DNA of 64,000 bases from Channallabes apus. Taxonomy: Eukaryota > Chordata > Actinopteri > Siluriformes > Clariidae. This document shows, in pieces, positions 12,201-23,290 of this stretch. Made by a program: the position numbers and the translations under genes. Position 1 is the first letter of the stretch, and every line of letters begins with the position of its first letter. Location: positions 25,691,304-25,755,303 of the forward strand of contig CM060114.1 of the NCBI GenBank assembly GCA_030522415.1. Reading direction: 5' to 3'. A model generated the notes under the pieces. The model worked only from the letters and a program-made list of their open reading frames with translations. It was not told the origin of the DNA and did not search any database.

Positions 12201-14812
12201 AGTTCACTTTAAGGTAATTAATGACTTTAATCTTTTAAATGTCTACTCTCGAAAAAAGCATCATCCCTGATGGAGTCTCTCAAGTCCTTCTGTACTTCTT
12301 TTACTGTTTTCTATTAAATGGATTAATTGAAATGTTCCGATTTCTGTTAAATATTTAACCAACGTCACATTTTTTTCAGCACAATGTGAAGTAAATTTGT
12401 GGTCCGCGTGGTCAGACTCTCTCCCCCAGATGAAGTCTTGGGTCCGTGCAGCAGTAATATGCCTAAGTTCACGTCTGGATCCTCGCACAACTGAGACGAG
12501 GCCGTCTATTTTACGCAACCGATGCATCACTGTTGCATAATCTTCTGAATAGCTCTGTAATTAATTCGGAGGTCTGAATGCCAGTGTGCACAATTTCATA
12601 ATTAAATCCTCATTGCATGCTGTTATCTTAACTAGGGTACTGGTGGCCCAGCGGTAGGTATTCCACCTGCCATGCGAAAAGGCCTGCGTTCAATTCCCAG
12701 CCAGTGCTGGATGCAGTGCCGGTCCCAAGCCTGGATTAAATGGGAGGGTTGCGTCAGGAAGGGCATCTAGTGTAAGACTTGTGCCAAGCTTGTATGTGCG
12801 AACTGGCAACTTCTTGCAGAAAGACCAAAAACATCTACTCAGAAACAGTTATACAGTAAGTGCAACAAGGAGAACACCAGTATTATTATGGCCCAGCAAT
12901 CTGTAATGAGTCAAGTGAATTTGATTCCGTATTCAGCAGCTCACAGGTCAATGCAGGACCTGTGAGTACACGCAGTCATTCTGCCAAATGCTTTCCATTC
13001 AATGCAGCGTGCTTTTCCCCGGCTCTATCAAGCCTGACCTGATCATTAGTACACCCAGGTGCTGATGCTAGGAGACATTGTTAGTGTTGGATGAATTGAT
13101 GCTAATTGAACCCAGTGACTGCTCCGGGTTTAATCACATGGTCAAATTTGTAAAGATTAAATATTTCCTGGATTTCCTGCACAGTGTTTGAAATGTACTC
13201 GCGGTGGTGGCCAGCGGAACGGGCCGGCGTTACCTGCCAGCACAAAAGTGGTCTACTACAAACAACAAATACCGTACATATGACCTTGCTCTTCACATAT
13301 TGTGTTAAAGAAGATATAAAGTACATAATATTTTATATAGTTAATATGGGGTCAGGATTGTTGGAGTGTTGGCTCTAGTGTTGATTTGGAGACTTGACGT
13401 TCTGCGTTTGTGCCCCACTGTCACTGGGTTGCCACACCCCACACTACTCAGCAATTCCCAGATACTGTAAAATGGGAAGGTTGCTTCAGTAAGGGCATCC
13501 GGCATAAAACCTGTGCCAAGTTGTGTGCGGATCTGATGGTCCACTGTGGCGACCACTTGAGGGGAGTAGACAAAAGGATGGTATGTGGGGTCAGGACATT
13601 TTATATGTATAGCGTGACTAATCCTTTTTTTTTTTTTTTTTTTTTTTAGCACAACCTAGGCAATATGATGAACTGAATTTTTTTTGTCATTTTAACGAAC
13701 ATAAAATTCAGTTCAAACATGACTGAGCAAAAAAAATTACAGGGTCACATAGGTTAAGAGATAGCACAGATTCATTGGGCGGCCTGCCTATGTGTGGCGA
13801 AACATTAGGCCACGAAAGCATGACATCATGGCTGTTCTGAGGCAAGCCTGCAGAACTGCAGCATTGACGAATAGAAATAGTAATATACTTTTGGCAATAA
13901 ACAAAAAAAATTATATATACAGTATATAATTTTTTATTTATTTATTTTTTCCCTACAAAATTCCCTTTTTTTTTGTTACACATTTTTTGTCTTCTATTTT
14001 TTGGTTCTTTGTCAATTTTTGTATTGGTGGTCACTTAAATAAGGTCATTCGATGATTCCCCTATTGTGACCTCATAGAAGAAGAATCCCCTCCCTGCCTT
14101 GTCTCTCAACTTTGTTGTTCTGTGGAGCGGTGTATCTCAACACTGACTCATTTACATAAACACTGTTTATGGAGTTTGAAGTATGAAAACGGATTAGCGG
14201 ATTTTCAGCTGCAGCATTAACACATGCATTCTGAGACCTGGGTTAATTTATTAAAGAGGAGGTGAACTATGGGACCTTTAAAATTTGTTAGTCGATTGAA
14301 AATTTTCAACTGAAGCTCATACTGCTGTAATATAAAATCATGAATACAGTGCATTTTCGTATGCAGCTGTCTGCTAACTAGAACCAGCTTCCACATGTTC
14401 AATATTAAAGCCCTTAGAATCTCGAACACACCGACACTGACGTACTTGGGATATTTATGTATGTATTGCCCTGTAATATGAAAGGTAACATTCTGTAATG
14501 TTCAGCTGGAGAAATCTACAGTATATTAACATGCATAATGTCTTCCAAAGAAAAATGTGAAATGTAATTGCGAAAGTTTTCACCCCCATTGTTGGAAACT
14601 CCTAATACAGTTCTCATGCATTCAGTTGCTTTAAAAAGTCATACATTATGTAACATCACTAAAAGAAATCCATCTGTTCCAGGAGTTTGTTAAAGTACAT
14701 ATCAAAACATACGGCATAATGAAGACCAATGAAAAGAGATCGCACATACACAGCGGTGAACTCGAATACACTCTCCAGTGTTTTTCCATGTTCTCCCTTA
14801 CATATATCCCTT

Positions 14813-14880
<68 letters not shown>

Positions 14881-17832
14881 TGGTGTGAAAAACTATTTGC
14901 CCCCCTCCTGATTTCTTATTCTTTTGCATGTTTGTCACACAAAATGTTTCTGATCATCAAACACATTTAACTATTAGTCAAAGATAACACAAGTAATCAC
15001 AAAATGCAGTTTTTAAATGAGGGGTTTTATTATTTAGGGAGAAAAAAAATCCAAACCTACATGGCCCTGTGTGAAAAAGTAATTGCCCCCTGAACCTAAT
15101 AACTGGTTGGGCCACCCTTAGCAGCAATAAATGCAATCAAGCGTTTGCGATAACTTGCAACGAGTCTTTTACAGCGCTCTGGAGGAATTTTGGCCCACTC
15201 ATCTTTGCAGAATTGTTGTAATTCAGCTTTATTTGAGGGTTTTCTAGCATGAACCACCTTTTTCAGGTCATGCCACAACATCTCAATAGGAATCAGGCCA
15301 GGACTTTGACTAGGCCACTCCAAAGTCTTCATTTTGTTTTTCTTCAGCCATTCAGATGTTGATTTGCTGGTGTGTTTTGGGTCATTGTCCTGCTGCAGCA
15401 CCCAAGATCGCTTCAGCTTGAGTTGACGAGCAGATGGCCGGACATTCTCCTTCAGGATTTTTTGGTAGACAGTAGAATTCATGGTTCCATCTATCACAGC
15501 AAGCCTTCCAGGTCCTGAAGCAGCAAAACAACCCCAGACCATCACACTACCACCACCATATTTTACTGTTGGTATGATGTTCTTTTTCTGAAATGCTGTG
15601 TTACTTTTATGCCAGATGTAACGGGACACGCACCTTCCAAAAAGTTTAACTTTTGTCTCGTCAGTCCACAAGGTATTTTCCCAAAAGTCTTGGCAATCAT
15701 TGAGATGTTTTTTAGCAAAATTGAGACGAGACTTAAGGTTCTTTTTGCTTAAATGGTTTGCGCCTTGGAAATCTGCCATGCAGGCTGTTTTTGCCCAGTC
15801 TCTTTCTTATGGTGGAGTCGTGAACACTGACCTTAATTGAGGCAAGTGAGACCTGCAGTTCTTTAGATGTTGTCCTGGGGTCTTTTGTGGCCTCTCGGAT
15901 GAGTTGTCTCTGCGCTCTTGGGGTAATTTTGGTCGGCCGGCCACTCCTGGGAAGGTTCACCACTGTTCCATGTTTTTGCCATTTGTGGATAATGGCTCTC
16001 ACTGTGGTTCGCTGGAGTCCCAAAGCTTTAGAAATGGCTTTATAACCTTTACCAGACTGATAGATCTCAATTACTTTTGTTCTCATTTGTTCCTGAATTT
16101 CTTTGGATCTTGGCATGATGTCTAGCTTTTGAGGTGCTTTTGGTCTACTTCTCTGTGTCAGGTAGCTCCTATTTAAGTGATTTCTTGATTGAAACAGGTG
16201 TGGCAGTAATCAGGCCTGGGGGTGACTACAGAAATTGAACTCAGGTGTGATAAACCACAGTTAAGTTATTTTTTAACAAGGGGGGCAATCACTTTTTCAC
16301 ACAGGGCCATGTAGATTTGGAGTTTTTTTTCTCCCTTAATAATGTAAACCTTCATTTAAAAACTGCATTTTGTGTTCAATTATGTTATCTTTGACTAATA
16401 GTTAACGGTTTTTGATGAACAGAAACATTTAAGTGTGACAAACATGCAAAAGAATAAGAAATCAGGAAGGGGGCAAATAGTTTTTCACACCACTGTATAT
16501 ATATATATATATCATGGTCCTTATCACAAACCTCTTAGTCTTTATACAGAAACTTGCTGTCGTGCAGTTTCAGTGCATATGACGGTGTTTTTATGTCTGT
16601 TCGAAAGGAAGTGCAGATAGTCCAGAGGAAGCAGCTGGTCCTGCCCCACCTCCTCCTGCCCCTGTCTCACACATAGATGATAAAGACCCCGTCCCAGAGG
16701 AACAGGTACAGTATGTATGTGAGCTGCAAGTGGTGGAAACACGGAGAAACTGGAGGAAAATGGTCTACATGTGCTTTGATCTATACACGTACTGTAATCT
16801 CTGACTCTCAGCTGAGTTTACTTGTATACAGTAGATCAAAGGAATCACAAGTTTTTCTTAAAAACTGCCACAATATTAGAAAAATCAGACAAAAGTCTGA
16901 TTGTGGCTCAGGGCACTAATCTAGGGGTGTTCAAATCAAACCGGGACTTGTGATGACATTTCCAGTGAAATGAAGGAATAATCCTGATGTGGAAGTGGAA
17001 TGCTCTTAGGAAATAAACAGCCTGGTTTGATTGCCAAAGGTGACAATGCATTTCCTCCGCACCACTTACACATTACAGAAACTCAGCTGGTAGGTATTAC
17101 CACATTTGCCGTAGAATCCTGACCGCAGTCCACGCCATTTCCACATGTTTGGGACGTTAAAGGAGTTCCTGGGAGGCCAGCGTTTCAGTTCTGTTATTCT
17201 GCTCAGTCGAAAGTCTCAGTTTGACCTGAACACCCATCGTGATTTTTTTTTTGTAATCATCTTGGACCATCTGACTAAGAGGAGTTCTCCTAAGATGCAC
17301 ATTATTCAACATATCGTGATGCTCTCTATGTGCAGGTCTGTATCATGCGTCATGAATGAAACGTGATCTCTTGACCATGTGTCATGAGGCTGCTAGCACA
17401 CGTTCTGCGTTGATTCATAGCCATCCACACGTTAGAGTTTTTTAGAATTAGAAATTCTAGAGTTAGAATTTTTTTTTTTTACAGATGTAACTCTGTGATC
17501 CTAATATCATCAGAAAAGTGTTATGAGTTCTAGATAAATAAAGAATAGTGTGTACTCTATAAGCATGTGATCTAAGAGTGTGTTTGTGCGTGCACTCGTG
17601 TGAACAGGAACTTGAGGCCTACGTTTCAGACTCGGACTCGGATTCGGAGTGGCGCGCGGCCGCGGACATGCTGTCGCCATGGGAACGGGAGCGGCAAAGG
17701 CACGAGAGGGAGGAGTCACGCCGAGTTCTACTCGAGCTTAAATCCGTCCTGGGGATCCGAACATCAGAGGGAGAGAGAGACAAACGCAAGCTGCTGCTGT
17801 TCAGCGACAAAGGTAGCCGTCTCTGACACTCG

Positions 17833-17885
<53 letters not shown>

Positions 17886-19043
17886 AAAAAACAATGTACA
17901 GACCAGAGACCTGCTCTGATGTCATTATGTGTGTACATAAAGATCTGTTTGGGCTCAGTGCTGCTCCTCCTTCTCCATGCTGTAAAGGTTTGTATGGTCA
18001 CAATAGAAATTTGCAGTTCATGTCTCTTGTGCAAAAAATAAAACATAAAAAAAAGCATAAAAGCAAGGCAGGAGATTTAAGACGTCCTCCATGTTAGTGT
18101 TTAGCAGTACAGCCATGACTCAGCGTTTTTGCACTATCCTGGTGAAAATGAGGAAACGATTGCAAATGCAATTCAGCCTTTAATGCTTCCTTGTTTTTTT
18201 TTTTTTTTTTTAGAATGCATACTATTTATAATCAGGAAATAGAATTATATAGAGTGAAAAACTTTTTTTTTTTTTCCTAGGTAAGGATTTTTAACTGTTC
18301 GGAGAGAGAGAAATAAAACAAATAATGGTGATAAAATAATTTTTTTTCCTTATGTGTTCTAAATGTCATCTTCATATTGTATTATATTGTATTTTCTGTT
18401 CTTCATCATAAAGAAATCCATGACGGCATACTCCTCCGAAATCCATATTATATAGATTTAATCTCACAGTAACTAAATCATGTTCTGTCTTTCTGTTTGT
18501 GTTCCAGCTGCATTGGGTCAGCTTCCCCTGGACGCATTAGATCCTTCCCCAGAATCCTCTGCGAGTCCAGATTGCTCTGGATCTGCAAGCAACCACATCT
18601 CCCAGCAGCCTTCAGTAGAAGAAGGGGAGGAGCTAAAGGACGGAGGAGGAGACACCACGAGAGACAGTATAGAGGACACGGAAGAGGCCGTGACTGAGTT
18701 CTGTTGCGGCGAGTCCCAAAGTGTTCCAGAAATGCAGGACGAGAGAGCCGAGGAGGAGGGGACGCGGCTCTTCCAGTCGGACGGGCTGGTGGACGAGGAG
18801 CCGGACCCGGATGGATCCCACCCGCTCACTCCCAGGGTCCCCACCCTCTCGGTGATCGACAGACTTACAGAACTGCATGGCTCTGAAGTGCTCAGCATCG
18901 GCTCGGCCCTGGCCGCACAGGTGGCCGCTCGCTCCCACACCTTCACACAACTGCAGGAGTGCACCTACGGGGACTCGGATGAGGAAGAGGAGGAAGAGGA
19001 GGAGGAAACGGTAAAGGAAGTGACATCGCAGCCGGAGAAATGA
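5075..19043 (+). CDS. VEZT: Vezatin, adherens-junction transmembrane protein (5'-partial, 10 visible exons)
   Basis: Vezatin is a membrane protein linking the cadherin-catenin complex to myosin VIIA at adherens junctions. Visible exons: 5075-5164, 6409-6593, 6683-6967, 10560-10697, 10951-11098, 11176-11504, 11597-11790, 16617-16705, 17608-17812, 18508-19043 (stop TGA 19041-19043). They join in phase to 732 codons; human vezatin is about 779 aa. Family blocks seen: [15 protein letters not shown] in exon 2, two hydrophobic segments (visible residues about 94-109 and 118-131) followed by [68 protein letters not shown] and an acidic C-terminal Glu run. No start codon exon is visible; the first about 55 residues are missing, presumably left of the window. 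All junctions are GT-AG except intron 10698-10950, which is AT-AC. Introns are large and full of repeats. Confidence 0.97.
5541..5945. repeat. Minisatellite, about 11-bp unit, VEZT intron
   Basis: About 400 bp of tandem, diverged copies of a unit close to TTCTTAGACCG / TTCTTAGACTG, with larger sub-blocks repeated (GGACTGTTCTTGGACAGTG occurs twice). It lies in the intron between 5164 and 6409. Confidence 0.85.
6594..6682 (+). repeat. 89-bp VEZT intron whose 5' splice site opens a (CA)n array
   Basis: The donor is ATG|GTACACAC: the CA array (6595-6622) starts at the third base of the intron. The intron is only 89 nt, so length change in the array would directly alter the 5' splice region. Confidence 0.85.
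6683..6967 (+). CDS. VEZT: VEZT exon encoding the paired transmembrane segments
   Basis: This exon completes a Trp codon split with 6592-6593, then encodes two hydrophobic stretches ([16 protein letters not shown], and [15 protein letters not shown]) separated by a short acidic turn of about 8 residues. This is the expected hairpin membrane anchor of vezatin. After it come a Gln-rich amphipathic segment and the strongly conserved [15 protein letters not shown] motif. The donor is CT|GTAGGT and the next exon supplies the G of the split Leu codon. The second hydrophobic segment is unusually rich in Cys and Val, encoded by TGT/GTG runs. The topology is inferred from hydrophobicity only. Confidence 0.93.
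7000..7430. other. VEZT intron, AT-rich, nothing recognised
   Basis: No domain, terminal repeat or SINE head seen. Confidence 0.45.
7431..7806. mobile_element. Possible Tc1-like end fragment
   Basis: The segment begins TATACACTGAAAAACA followed by an A-rich stretch and AAAAAGTCGCACAC, which looks like a Tc1-type terminus at a TA dinucleotide. No transposase motif was identified. Tentative. Confidence 0.3.
7807..8915 (+). mobile_element. Degenerate Tc1-like transposon, right end lost
   Basis: The left terminus CACTGCCTGGCAAAAAA follows a TA. The plus strand reads as a broken transposase: about 8701-8765 encodes [19 protein letters not shown], matching the SPDLNPIEHLWDV block but with the third catalytic Glu replaced by Asn. 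The end ([13 protein letters not shown], about 8880-8903) is near the expected C-terminus. No matching right inverted repeat was found. Confidence 0.65.
8916..9695. other. VEZT intron: (GT)n at 9237-9265, otherwise unassigned
   Basis: A 29-nt GT array and a short TATG repeat (about 9301-9314). The minus-strand open frame at 9334-9633 has no recognisable domain. Confidence 0.5.
9696..10308 (-). mobile_element. Mariner-like transposon relic
   Basis: On the minus strand, 9928-10242 reads GDGTWIHHN...[16 protein letters not shown] and [16 protein letters not shown]...[11 protein letters not shown]. This corresponds to the mariner transposase blocks around the first and second catalytic Asp, damaged. 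The right end TTTTTGACTTACCCTCGTA matches, inverted, the mariner-type end at about 40151. The same family recurs at 25430-25690 and 40151-40925. Confidence 0.65.
10698..10950 (+). other. VEZT: U12-type AT-AC spliceosomal intron in VEZT
   Basis: The intron starts ATATCCTT at 10698-10705, has TCCTTAAC at 10933-10940 and ends TTTTAC at 10950. These match the consensus 5' splice site, branch site and AC 3' end of minor-spliceosome AT-AC introns, with the branch adenosine about 11 nt from the acceptor. Joining 10697 to 10951 rebuilds a Ser codon and reads [17 protein letters not shown], matching human vezatin LKNYPLNSESDNVTNY. No GT-AG pair here gives that protein. A decoy GT at 10737-10738 (CAG|GTAGGA) lies 40 nt downstream and has no phase-compatible AG that preserves the protein. 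The intron body contains a SINE-like duplicated segment. Confidence 0.9.
10745..10890 (-). mobile_element. SINE-like fragment with a 30-bp duplication, inside the U12 intron
   Basis: The words CAAGGGCTCAACAGTGGCAA occur twice in tandem, followed by GGGGATCGAAGCCCAG and AACTGATTGAACCACCAC. This is the antisense tRNA-like head of SINE family 4, also seen at 11880-12090 and 24055-24235. Confidence 0.5.
11880..12090 (-). mobile_element. SINE family 4, antisense
   Basis: It contains GGTTAAGAGCCTTGCTCACG, CTCAACAGTGGCAGCCTGG and GGGGCTCAAACCC, the same body and inverted B-box region as the copy at 24055-24235. Confidence 0.55.
12091..12634. other. VEZT intron, unassigned
   Basis: A 90-aa open frame on the minus strand (12261-12530) has no recognisable family, and no splice or promoter context supports it as a gene. 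Confidence 0.4.
12635..12830 (+). mobile_element. SINE family 3
   Basis: tRNA-like head (TGGCCCAGCGGTAGGTATTCC, B box GTTCAATTCCC), then GATGCAGTGCCGGTCCCAAG, GGGAGGGTTGCGTCAGGAAG and GGCATC, a tail I recognise as widespread in fish genomes. Related copies: 13385-13585 and 55185-55345. Confidence 0.65.
13385..13585 (+). mobile_element. SINE family 3, diverged copy
   Basis: GGGAAGGTTGCTTCAGTAAG, GGCATCCGGCATAAAACC and TGTGCCAAGTTGTGTGCGGA mark the tail; the head is degenerate. Confidence 0.55.
13586..14819. other. VEZT intron, AT-rich, nothing recognised
   Basis: Poly-T runs at about 13625-13647 and 13960-13975. Open frames lack any recognisable motif. Confidence 0.45.
14820..14877. repeat. 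(AT)n microsatellite, left half split by a Tc1 insertion
   Basis: About 58 nt of AT directly abuts the left end of the Tc1-like element. The array resumes as (TA)n at 16496-16512 on the other side. Confidence 0.95.
14878..16495 (-). mobile_element. Tc1-like transposon copy A (1618 bp), one frameshift
   Basis: Ends CAGTGGTGTGAAAAACT... are inverted and flanked by TA on each side. Minus-strand transposase: 16116-15733 encodes the two N-terminal helix-turn-helix parts ([14 protein letters not shown]..., [12 protein letters not shown]). 15779-15096 encodes the catalytic part with [15 protein letters not shown] and [11 protein letters not shown] (D, D, E all present) ending KGGPTSY. The two frames are separated by a 2-nt deletion near 15751, judged against copy B at 27682. 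It sits antisense in a VEZT intron. Confidence 0.93.
16925..17345. mobile_element. Unclassified interspersed repeat X
   Basis: It shares words with 47600-48010 (CTTGTGATGA, CTCAGCTGGTAGGTAT-like, GCCATTTC, TTTGGG.C.TTAAAG) and, reverse-complemented, with 25030-25150. It may be part of a mariner-family element, but no catalytic motif was read. Confidence 0.4.
17813..18507. other. VEZT last intron with (CA)n at 17836-17881
   Basis: A 46-nt CA array lies 23 nt after the donor. Several T-runs follow; no gene is seen. Confidence 0.6.
18508..19043 (+). CDS. VEZT: VEZT terminal coding exon, acidic C-terminus
   Basis: The exon opens after TTCCAG at 18507 and completes an Ala codon begun at 17812. 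It encodes a low-complexity Ser/Glu/Gly-rich linker, then a conserved block ([33 protein letters not shown]) corresponding to the human PRDSLQPSIKQRLARL and AAEVAARSLSFTTMQE regions. It ends in a run of nine Glu after GDSDE, close to the acidic end of the human protein. A reading frame that starts at 18480, before the acceptor, is an artefact of the open upstream intron. Confidence 0.95.
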
Positions 19044-19520
19044 AGGACAACCACCTGAACTGTTTTAGCTTATACAGGTTATTTATTCCCATCTGCTCTA
19101 GATTTATTTATTGAGCTCGAGGTCAGGACGGCAGCACCGGCGCGAATGAGTTTTATATGTCCGTCCTTTATGTGCCTCCGTGTGTGTTCCTGTTTACACT
19201 CTCCTGTCTACCGTCACTCACTTAGTCCATCTGTCCGTCCGTCCGTGTGTTCTCGCATTATCCCTCAGGTACAGGCAAATACAGACACGCAAGTCTACAG
19301 TACATCAAAAAAAGAATAGAGGCTCAACACTGAATGTGTACAGTAAAACGTTGCCTTCTGACAGAATCGTAGATAGATTTTTATTCTAGAACACATGACC
19401 TTCAGAGAAAACCGATCCAAACCGACATTATTCATCAGAGGCCTGCTTGTTGTTGTGTTACTGAAGTCTGCAGTATACAGTACGTGTTTGAGTCGATTCG
19501 AATGACGAGTCGAAAACGCT

Positions 19521-19555
19521 AATAAAATAAGCACTCGATAAAGAAATAGAATAAA
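19521..19555 (+). terminator. Candidate VEZT polyadenylation signals
   Basis: AATAAA occurs at 19521-19526 and again at 19550-19555, about 480-510 nt after the VEZT stop codon. Further AATAAA-like motifs occur near 19975. Which is used cannot be told from sequence. Confidence 0.45.
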
Positions 19556-19635
19556 CCTTGATCAAAAAAACAAAACAAACAGTCCCCTGGCTATGCTTTT
19601 CATACTCCACTATGAGGAACACTACTCTGAGTGTT

Positions 19636-19671
<36 letters not shown>

Positions 19672-20474
19672 GAACGCTTACATTACTAATTCACTACTGG
19701 TTATCCTTTCCAGCAGGTGTGAGTGTGTGTGTGAGTGAGACTGAGTGCGTGCGTCCGAGTGTGTGTGTGTTTTATTATAATAGTCCTTATGTACTGATTA
19801 ATATTAAATATATTAAAGCAGGATGATGCAGAAAGCCAGCTGCTAGCTTTGAGAAATCAGTTTATCCTAAATGATCATCAGTCACATGATTGACGTCTGA
19901 TCGACTAGATGTAATGAAATCTCATATAAACTCCGGTTAGCGTTAGGCAGTATGCCCTGGCTGCCTCATGGCATTTAAAATAAAACAGAAGTTATTATAT
20001 TTCATGTTGAGTTTATCGACTCAAGGTTCGGTAAGAGATGCGTGTCTGCTCACCACAGTTATTTTAAAGAGTGGTTATTTGAATTCCTAAAGGCTAAAAC
20101 ATGGTGTTTGGTGCTAAAAAGTGTCTCACCTGGGTGAAAAAGTGAATTTTCATATAGGATCATATAACACCATTTTTTTAAATAATACATAATGCTTCTT
20201 ATCTCCCGATTCATGCTTAATTTTTTGTAAACGTGCTTACACATTTATATTTGTATCAGATGAAAAACACAAACACAATTTCATGCCCCTTTATGTAGCG
20301 TCCGTAACTTTTTTTTTTTTATTATTATTATTCAATCTTTCATTGATCTTAACTGTCATTCAGATGAAACTTGACTTCACATGAGAAGACGTAAACCAGA
20401 AAAATTTTGTTGCTGGAAAATACAAAATTGTTCAGATTGAACAGGATTTATATTTGACATGGTTATAGATTTTT
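19556..20474. other. Downstream of VEZT; (CA)n at 19639-19670, otherwise unassigned
   Basis: AT-rich sequence with a CA array and GT-rich patch (19720-19770). No coding or repeat signature beyond these. Confidence 0.5.
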
Positions 20475-20800
20475 CACTCACTCCCTCATGTCTATAACTC
20501 TTTATCCTGTATTCAGTGTTGCGTGGAACCTATTCCCGGAGACTTGGGGCACGAGATGGGTACACCCTGGACATGATGCCAATCCATCGCAGTACACACA
20601 CATACACTACAGGCAGTTTGGGAACACTTAGAACAATTAACCTAATCTGAATGTTTTTGGTCTATGGGAGGAAACCAGAGGAAACCCACCAAGCACAGGG
20701 AGAACATGCAAACTCCAAGCACACAGAGACAGGAATCGAACCCGGACCCTAGAGGTGCAAGATGACCGTGCTAACCACTACACCACCATGCAGCCTATTG
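20475..20800 (-). mobile_element. SINE family 1, antisense, near full length
   Basis: It runs from the tail (CTCACTCCCTCATG, TTTATCCTGTATTCAG) through GGGTACACCCTGGACA and GGAGGAAACC to the inverted head (GGAATCGAACCCGGACC, GTGCTAACCACTACACCACC). Confidence 0.7.
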
Positions 20801-22424
20801 CTTTTAAAGATTAATACTAAATACAATAGAAATATAAATAATGTGCATTTAAAATGATTATTCTTTAAAGCGAGACTCTGAAAAATGGCCATTTTTGGGA
20901 CACGTATAAAATCATCTCTTCAAAACGGCTGACATTTTTAAGGAAGCAAGATTGGTCACTTCCATGTTGCATAACCTTCAGAAGTAGCTTCTTTGGCACA
21001 CATTTTCTATATTATATGTATAACACAAAAGAAATCGGCACTAAAACTGTGTTTTGGCGGTAACCACTCCATTCATTGTCCTCAGATTTCTATAAACAAC
21101 CTGGATGCGACACTTAAGACCATTGTGGGTAAAAATCTATAGTAGAATCAGTTAACAGTCTGTTTGCACCACCACATGAATCCAACCTGAGTAACCTAAA
21201 AACAAATCGGCTGATAAATAATGTCAACTTCAATCTAATCACAGTTATAGTATTCAATTCAATAAGTATTCAAGCTTTTTTATGGCCTTAATAAATGGGT
21301 ACAATATCATACAGGGCGATTTATTTGAAAGAGGCCCGGAATATTGTGTAATAACTCTCGATGTAATGAATCAAACTGATGCCAAAGATTACGCTATGTA
21401 CCTTGACGCATGTGTAATTCGATTGCATTACATGCGATGCTGGAAGTGATCTCCGTTTTCTTCCAGACATTTGCGCTCCATGATCCTGAACATACCAGAG
21501 CCAGTGATGGTATCTGACGCTTTTCTCCATAATGACGCAATGGCTACAGCACCTACCTCATCGGTCCGACTCGGGGTCATCTTGGTGTGTTCGAAGTTCT
21601 GTATACTGAGGAGCATGTGGCACATTGTATCGTTCAGATGCTTCATCTTAGCGTGAGTTATTACAGAATATTCAGGACCTCCTTCGAGTGAATCACCCTG
21701 TAGAACACTACTATAATATGTGTAATATTTGAATAGTTCATGGAATAAATCTGTGCTGAGAGTCTGTTGTTCATAGCTCTGTTTTCTAATACAGAGTGGC
21801 AGCTCGCTCCATTATAGACTCATGTACAGCGTGCAACATGAGGTGTGAGCTCATTTTAGTGTATAATAGGATTGTAATAGCAGCCTGTGTATGAAGGAGT
21901 GAAGGCTGGGCTTCAGCAGCGTCCACGTCACTACCTCGCTGTAATACAGGCCCTCTCTGTCTGTGCATCAGCCACACATCTGTCTGAACTGCCATAGTTT
22001 AGATAATGATAGAGCAAAGAATAGGTCAGATAATGAACGGCCCTGGTTAAGATTATAATATTGGTTTAGGTTTATATTAATCATACTACGCCTTGTAGAC
22101 CTTAGTGTAATGTTAATACTGTCACACTTGTATAACTAATTTGGATGATTGTGTAGGGGAGACTGAATCAGAGTTCAGCCAGGTCTGTAGTATTGCGTGA
22201 AGGAGAATAAAACATCTCGGGACATGCTTTTACTGGAAATGAATCGATCACAAGGAGGATTACTGAACATGTGATTTTGATCCATTATAGTTATATCGCA
22301 TGTGACATATAATGGAAGGTTCAAGAGAAATGTTATTTTCTGTTCTCACTTATCACCTATAAATGTTTTCCTTGTCACCCTTTTTAAAAGCTAATAATAG
22401 AGAAAAGTCAGTTATGGAGAAACA
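20801..22424. other. Intergenic, mostly unassigned; possible relic at 21310-21665
   Basis: 21310-21665 contains TTATTTGAAAGAGGCC and a G/C-richer block unlike its surroundings, but I could not assign a family. No supported gene. Confidence 0.35.
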
Positions 22425-22725
22425 GATTCCCGTCTCTGTGTGCATGGAGTTTGCATGTTCTCCCCGTGCTTGGTGTGTTTCCTCCGGGTACTCCGGTTTC
22501 CTCCCACAGTCCAAAGATATGCAGGTTAGGCTAATTGGCGTTCCTAAATTGCCCGTAGTGTGTGATTGGGTGTGTGAGTGTGTGTATGTGTGTGTGCCCT
22601 GCGATGGATTGGCACCCTGTCCAGGGTGTACCCCGCCTAGTGCCCGAAGTCTCCTGGGATAGGCTCCAGGTCCCCCACGACCCTGAACACAGGATTAAGC
22701 GGTATAGAAAATAAATGAATGAATG
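22425..22725 (+). mobile_element. SINE family 1, sense, head truncated
   Basis: It starts in the B-box region (GATTCCCGTCTCTGTGTGC) and continues through GCATGTTCTCCCCGTGC, TGCGATGGATTGGCACCC and GGGATAGGCTCCAGG to a GAATGAATGAATG tail. Confidence 0.7.
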
Positions 22726-22869
22726 AATGGAGAAACAGCGAAGCGCTGTCATGATGACTGTCCTGAACCTTCTAACGTGTATAAGACTTGAGGTTCCTCA
22801 CCATTTCAACTATTACTCATTTTTGTGAATGATTCCTCAAAAATAACGAATGTATCCACATACAGTACT

Positions 22870-23120
22870 ATGCTGAAATCTTATGCCACCCCTCACTTCT
22901 TCATATGTTCTTTCCAAAGAGACAGATGTTCTTGTGTTACTTAATGCAGTCTTGAGGAATAGTTTTCCAGACTTCCTGAAGGATTTTCTTTGGCTCCCAC
23001 TTTTGGCAAGTTTTCAGCTCTCATTTTCAGTCCAGTGTCTGCACCTGACAGTTTTAGGGGAATGTTTTCTGAGACCTATGAATCATTCAAGCATTAAAAA
23101 AAGAAGTCTGACTTAAGACA
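22870..23120. mobile_element. Tc1-like terminal/subterminal relic
   Basis: TACTATGCTGAAATCTTATGCC is like a Tc1-family end, and the following text reads like an eroded transposon end region. No catalytic motif was found. Confidence 0.35.
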
Positions 23121-23139
23121 TGAACCAGAAAGAAACGGG

Positions 23140-23290
23140 GATCAGGGGTAGCTTAGTACAGTAGTTAAGGCATTGGACTACTGATCAGAAGGTTTCAGGG
23201 TCAAGCCCCAGCACCAGTTGTAACCCTCAACTGCTTGGAGATGTAAAAATCAGACAGATCTATTCCTTTACGGTTCCCTTATCCAACACT
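23140..23290 (+). mobile_element. SINE family 4, sense head
   Basis: GGGGTAGCTTAGTACAGTAG and TTAAGGCATTGGACTACTGA form an A-box-type head, then GGGTCAAGCCCCAGCACC a B-box region. This is the mirror of the antisense copy at 24055-24235. Confidence 0.6.

Noticed and set aside
12261..12530. 89-aa minus-strand frame in a VEZT intron
   Set aside because: No recognisable domain, no repeat family and no regulatory context; length is within chance for AT-rich DNA.
18518..18964. Minus-strand frame opposite the VEZT last exon
   Set aside because: Shadow of the Ser/Glu-rich VEZT C-terminus; low-complexity composition only.
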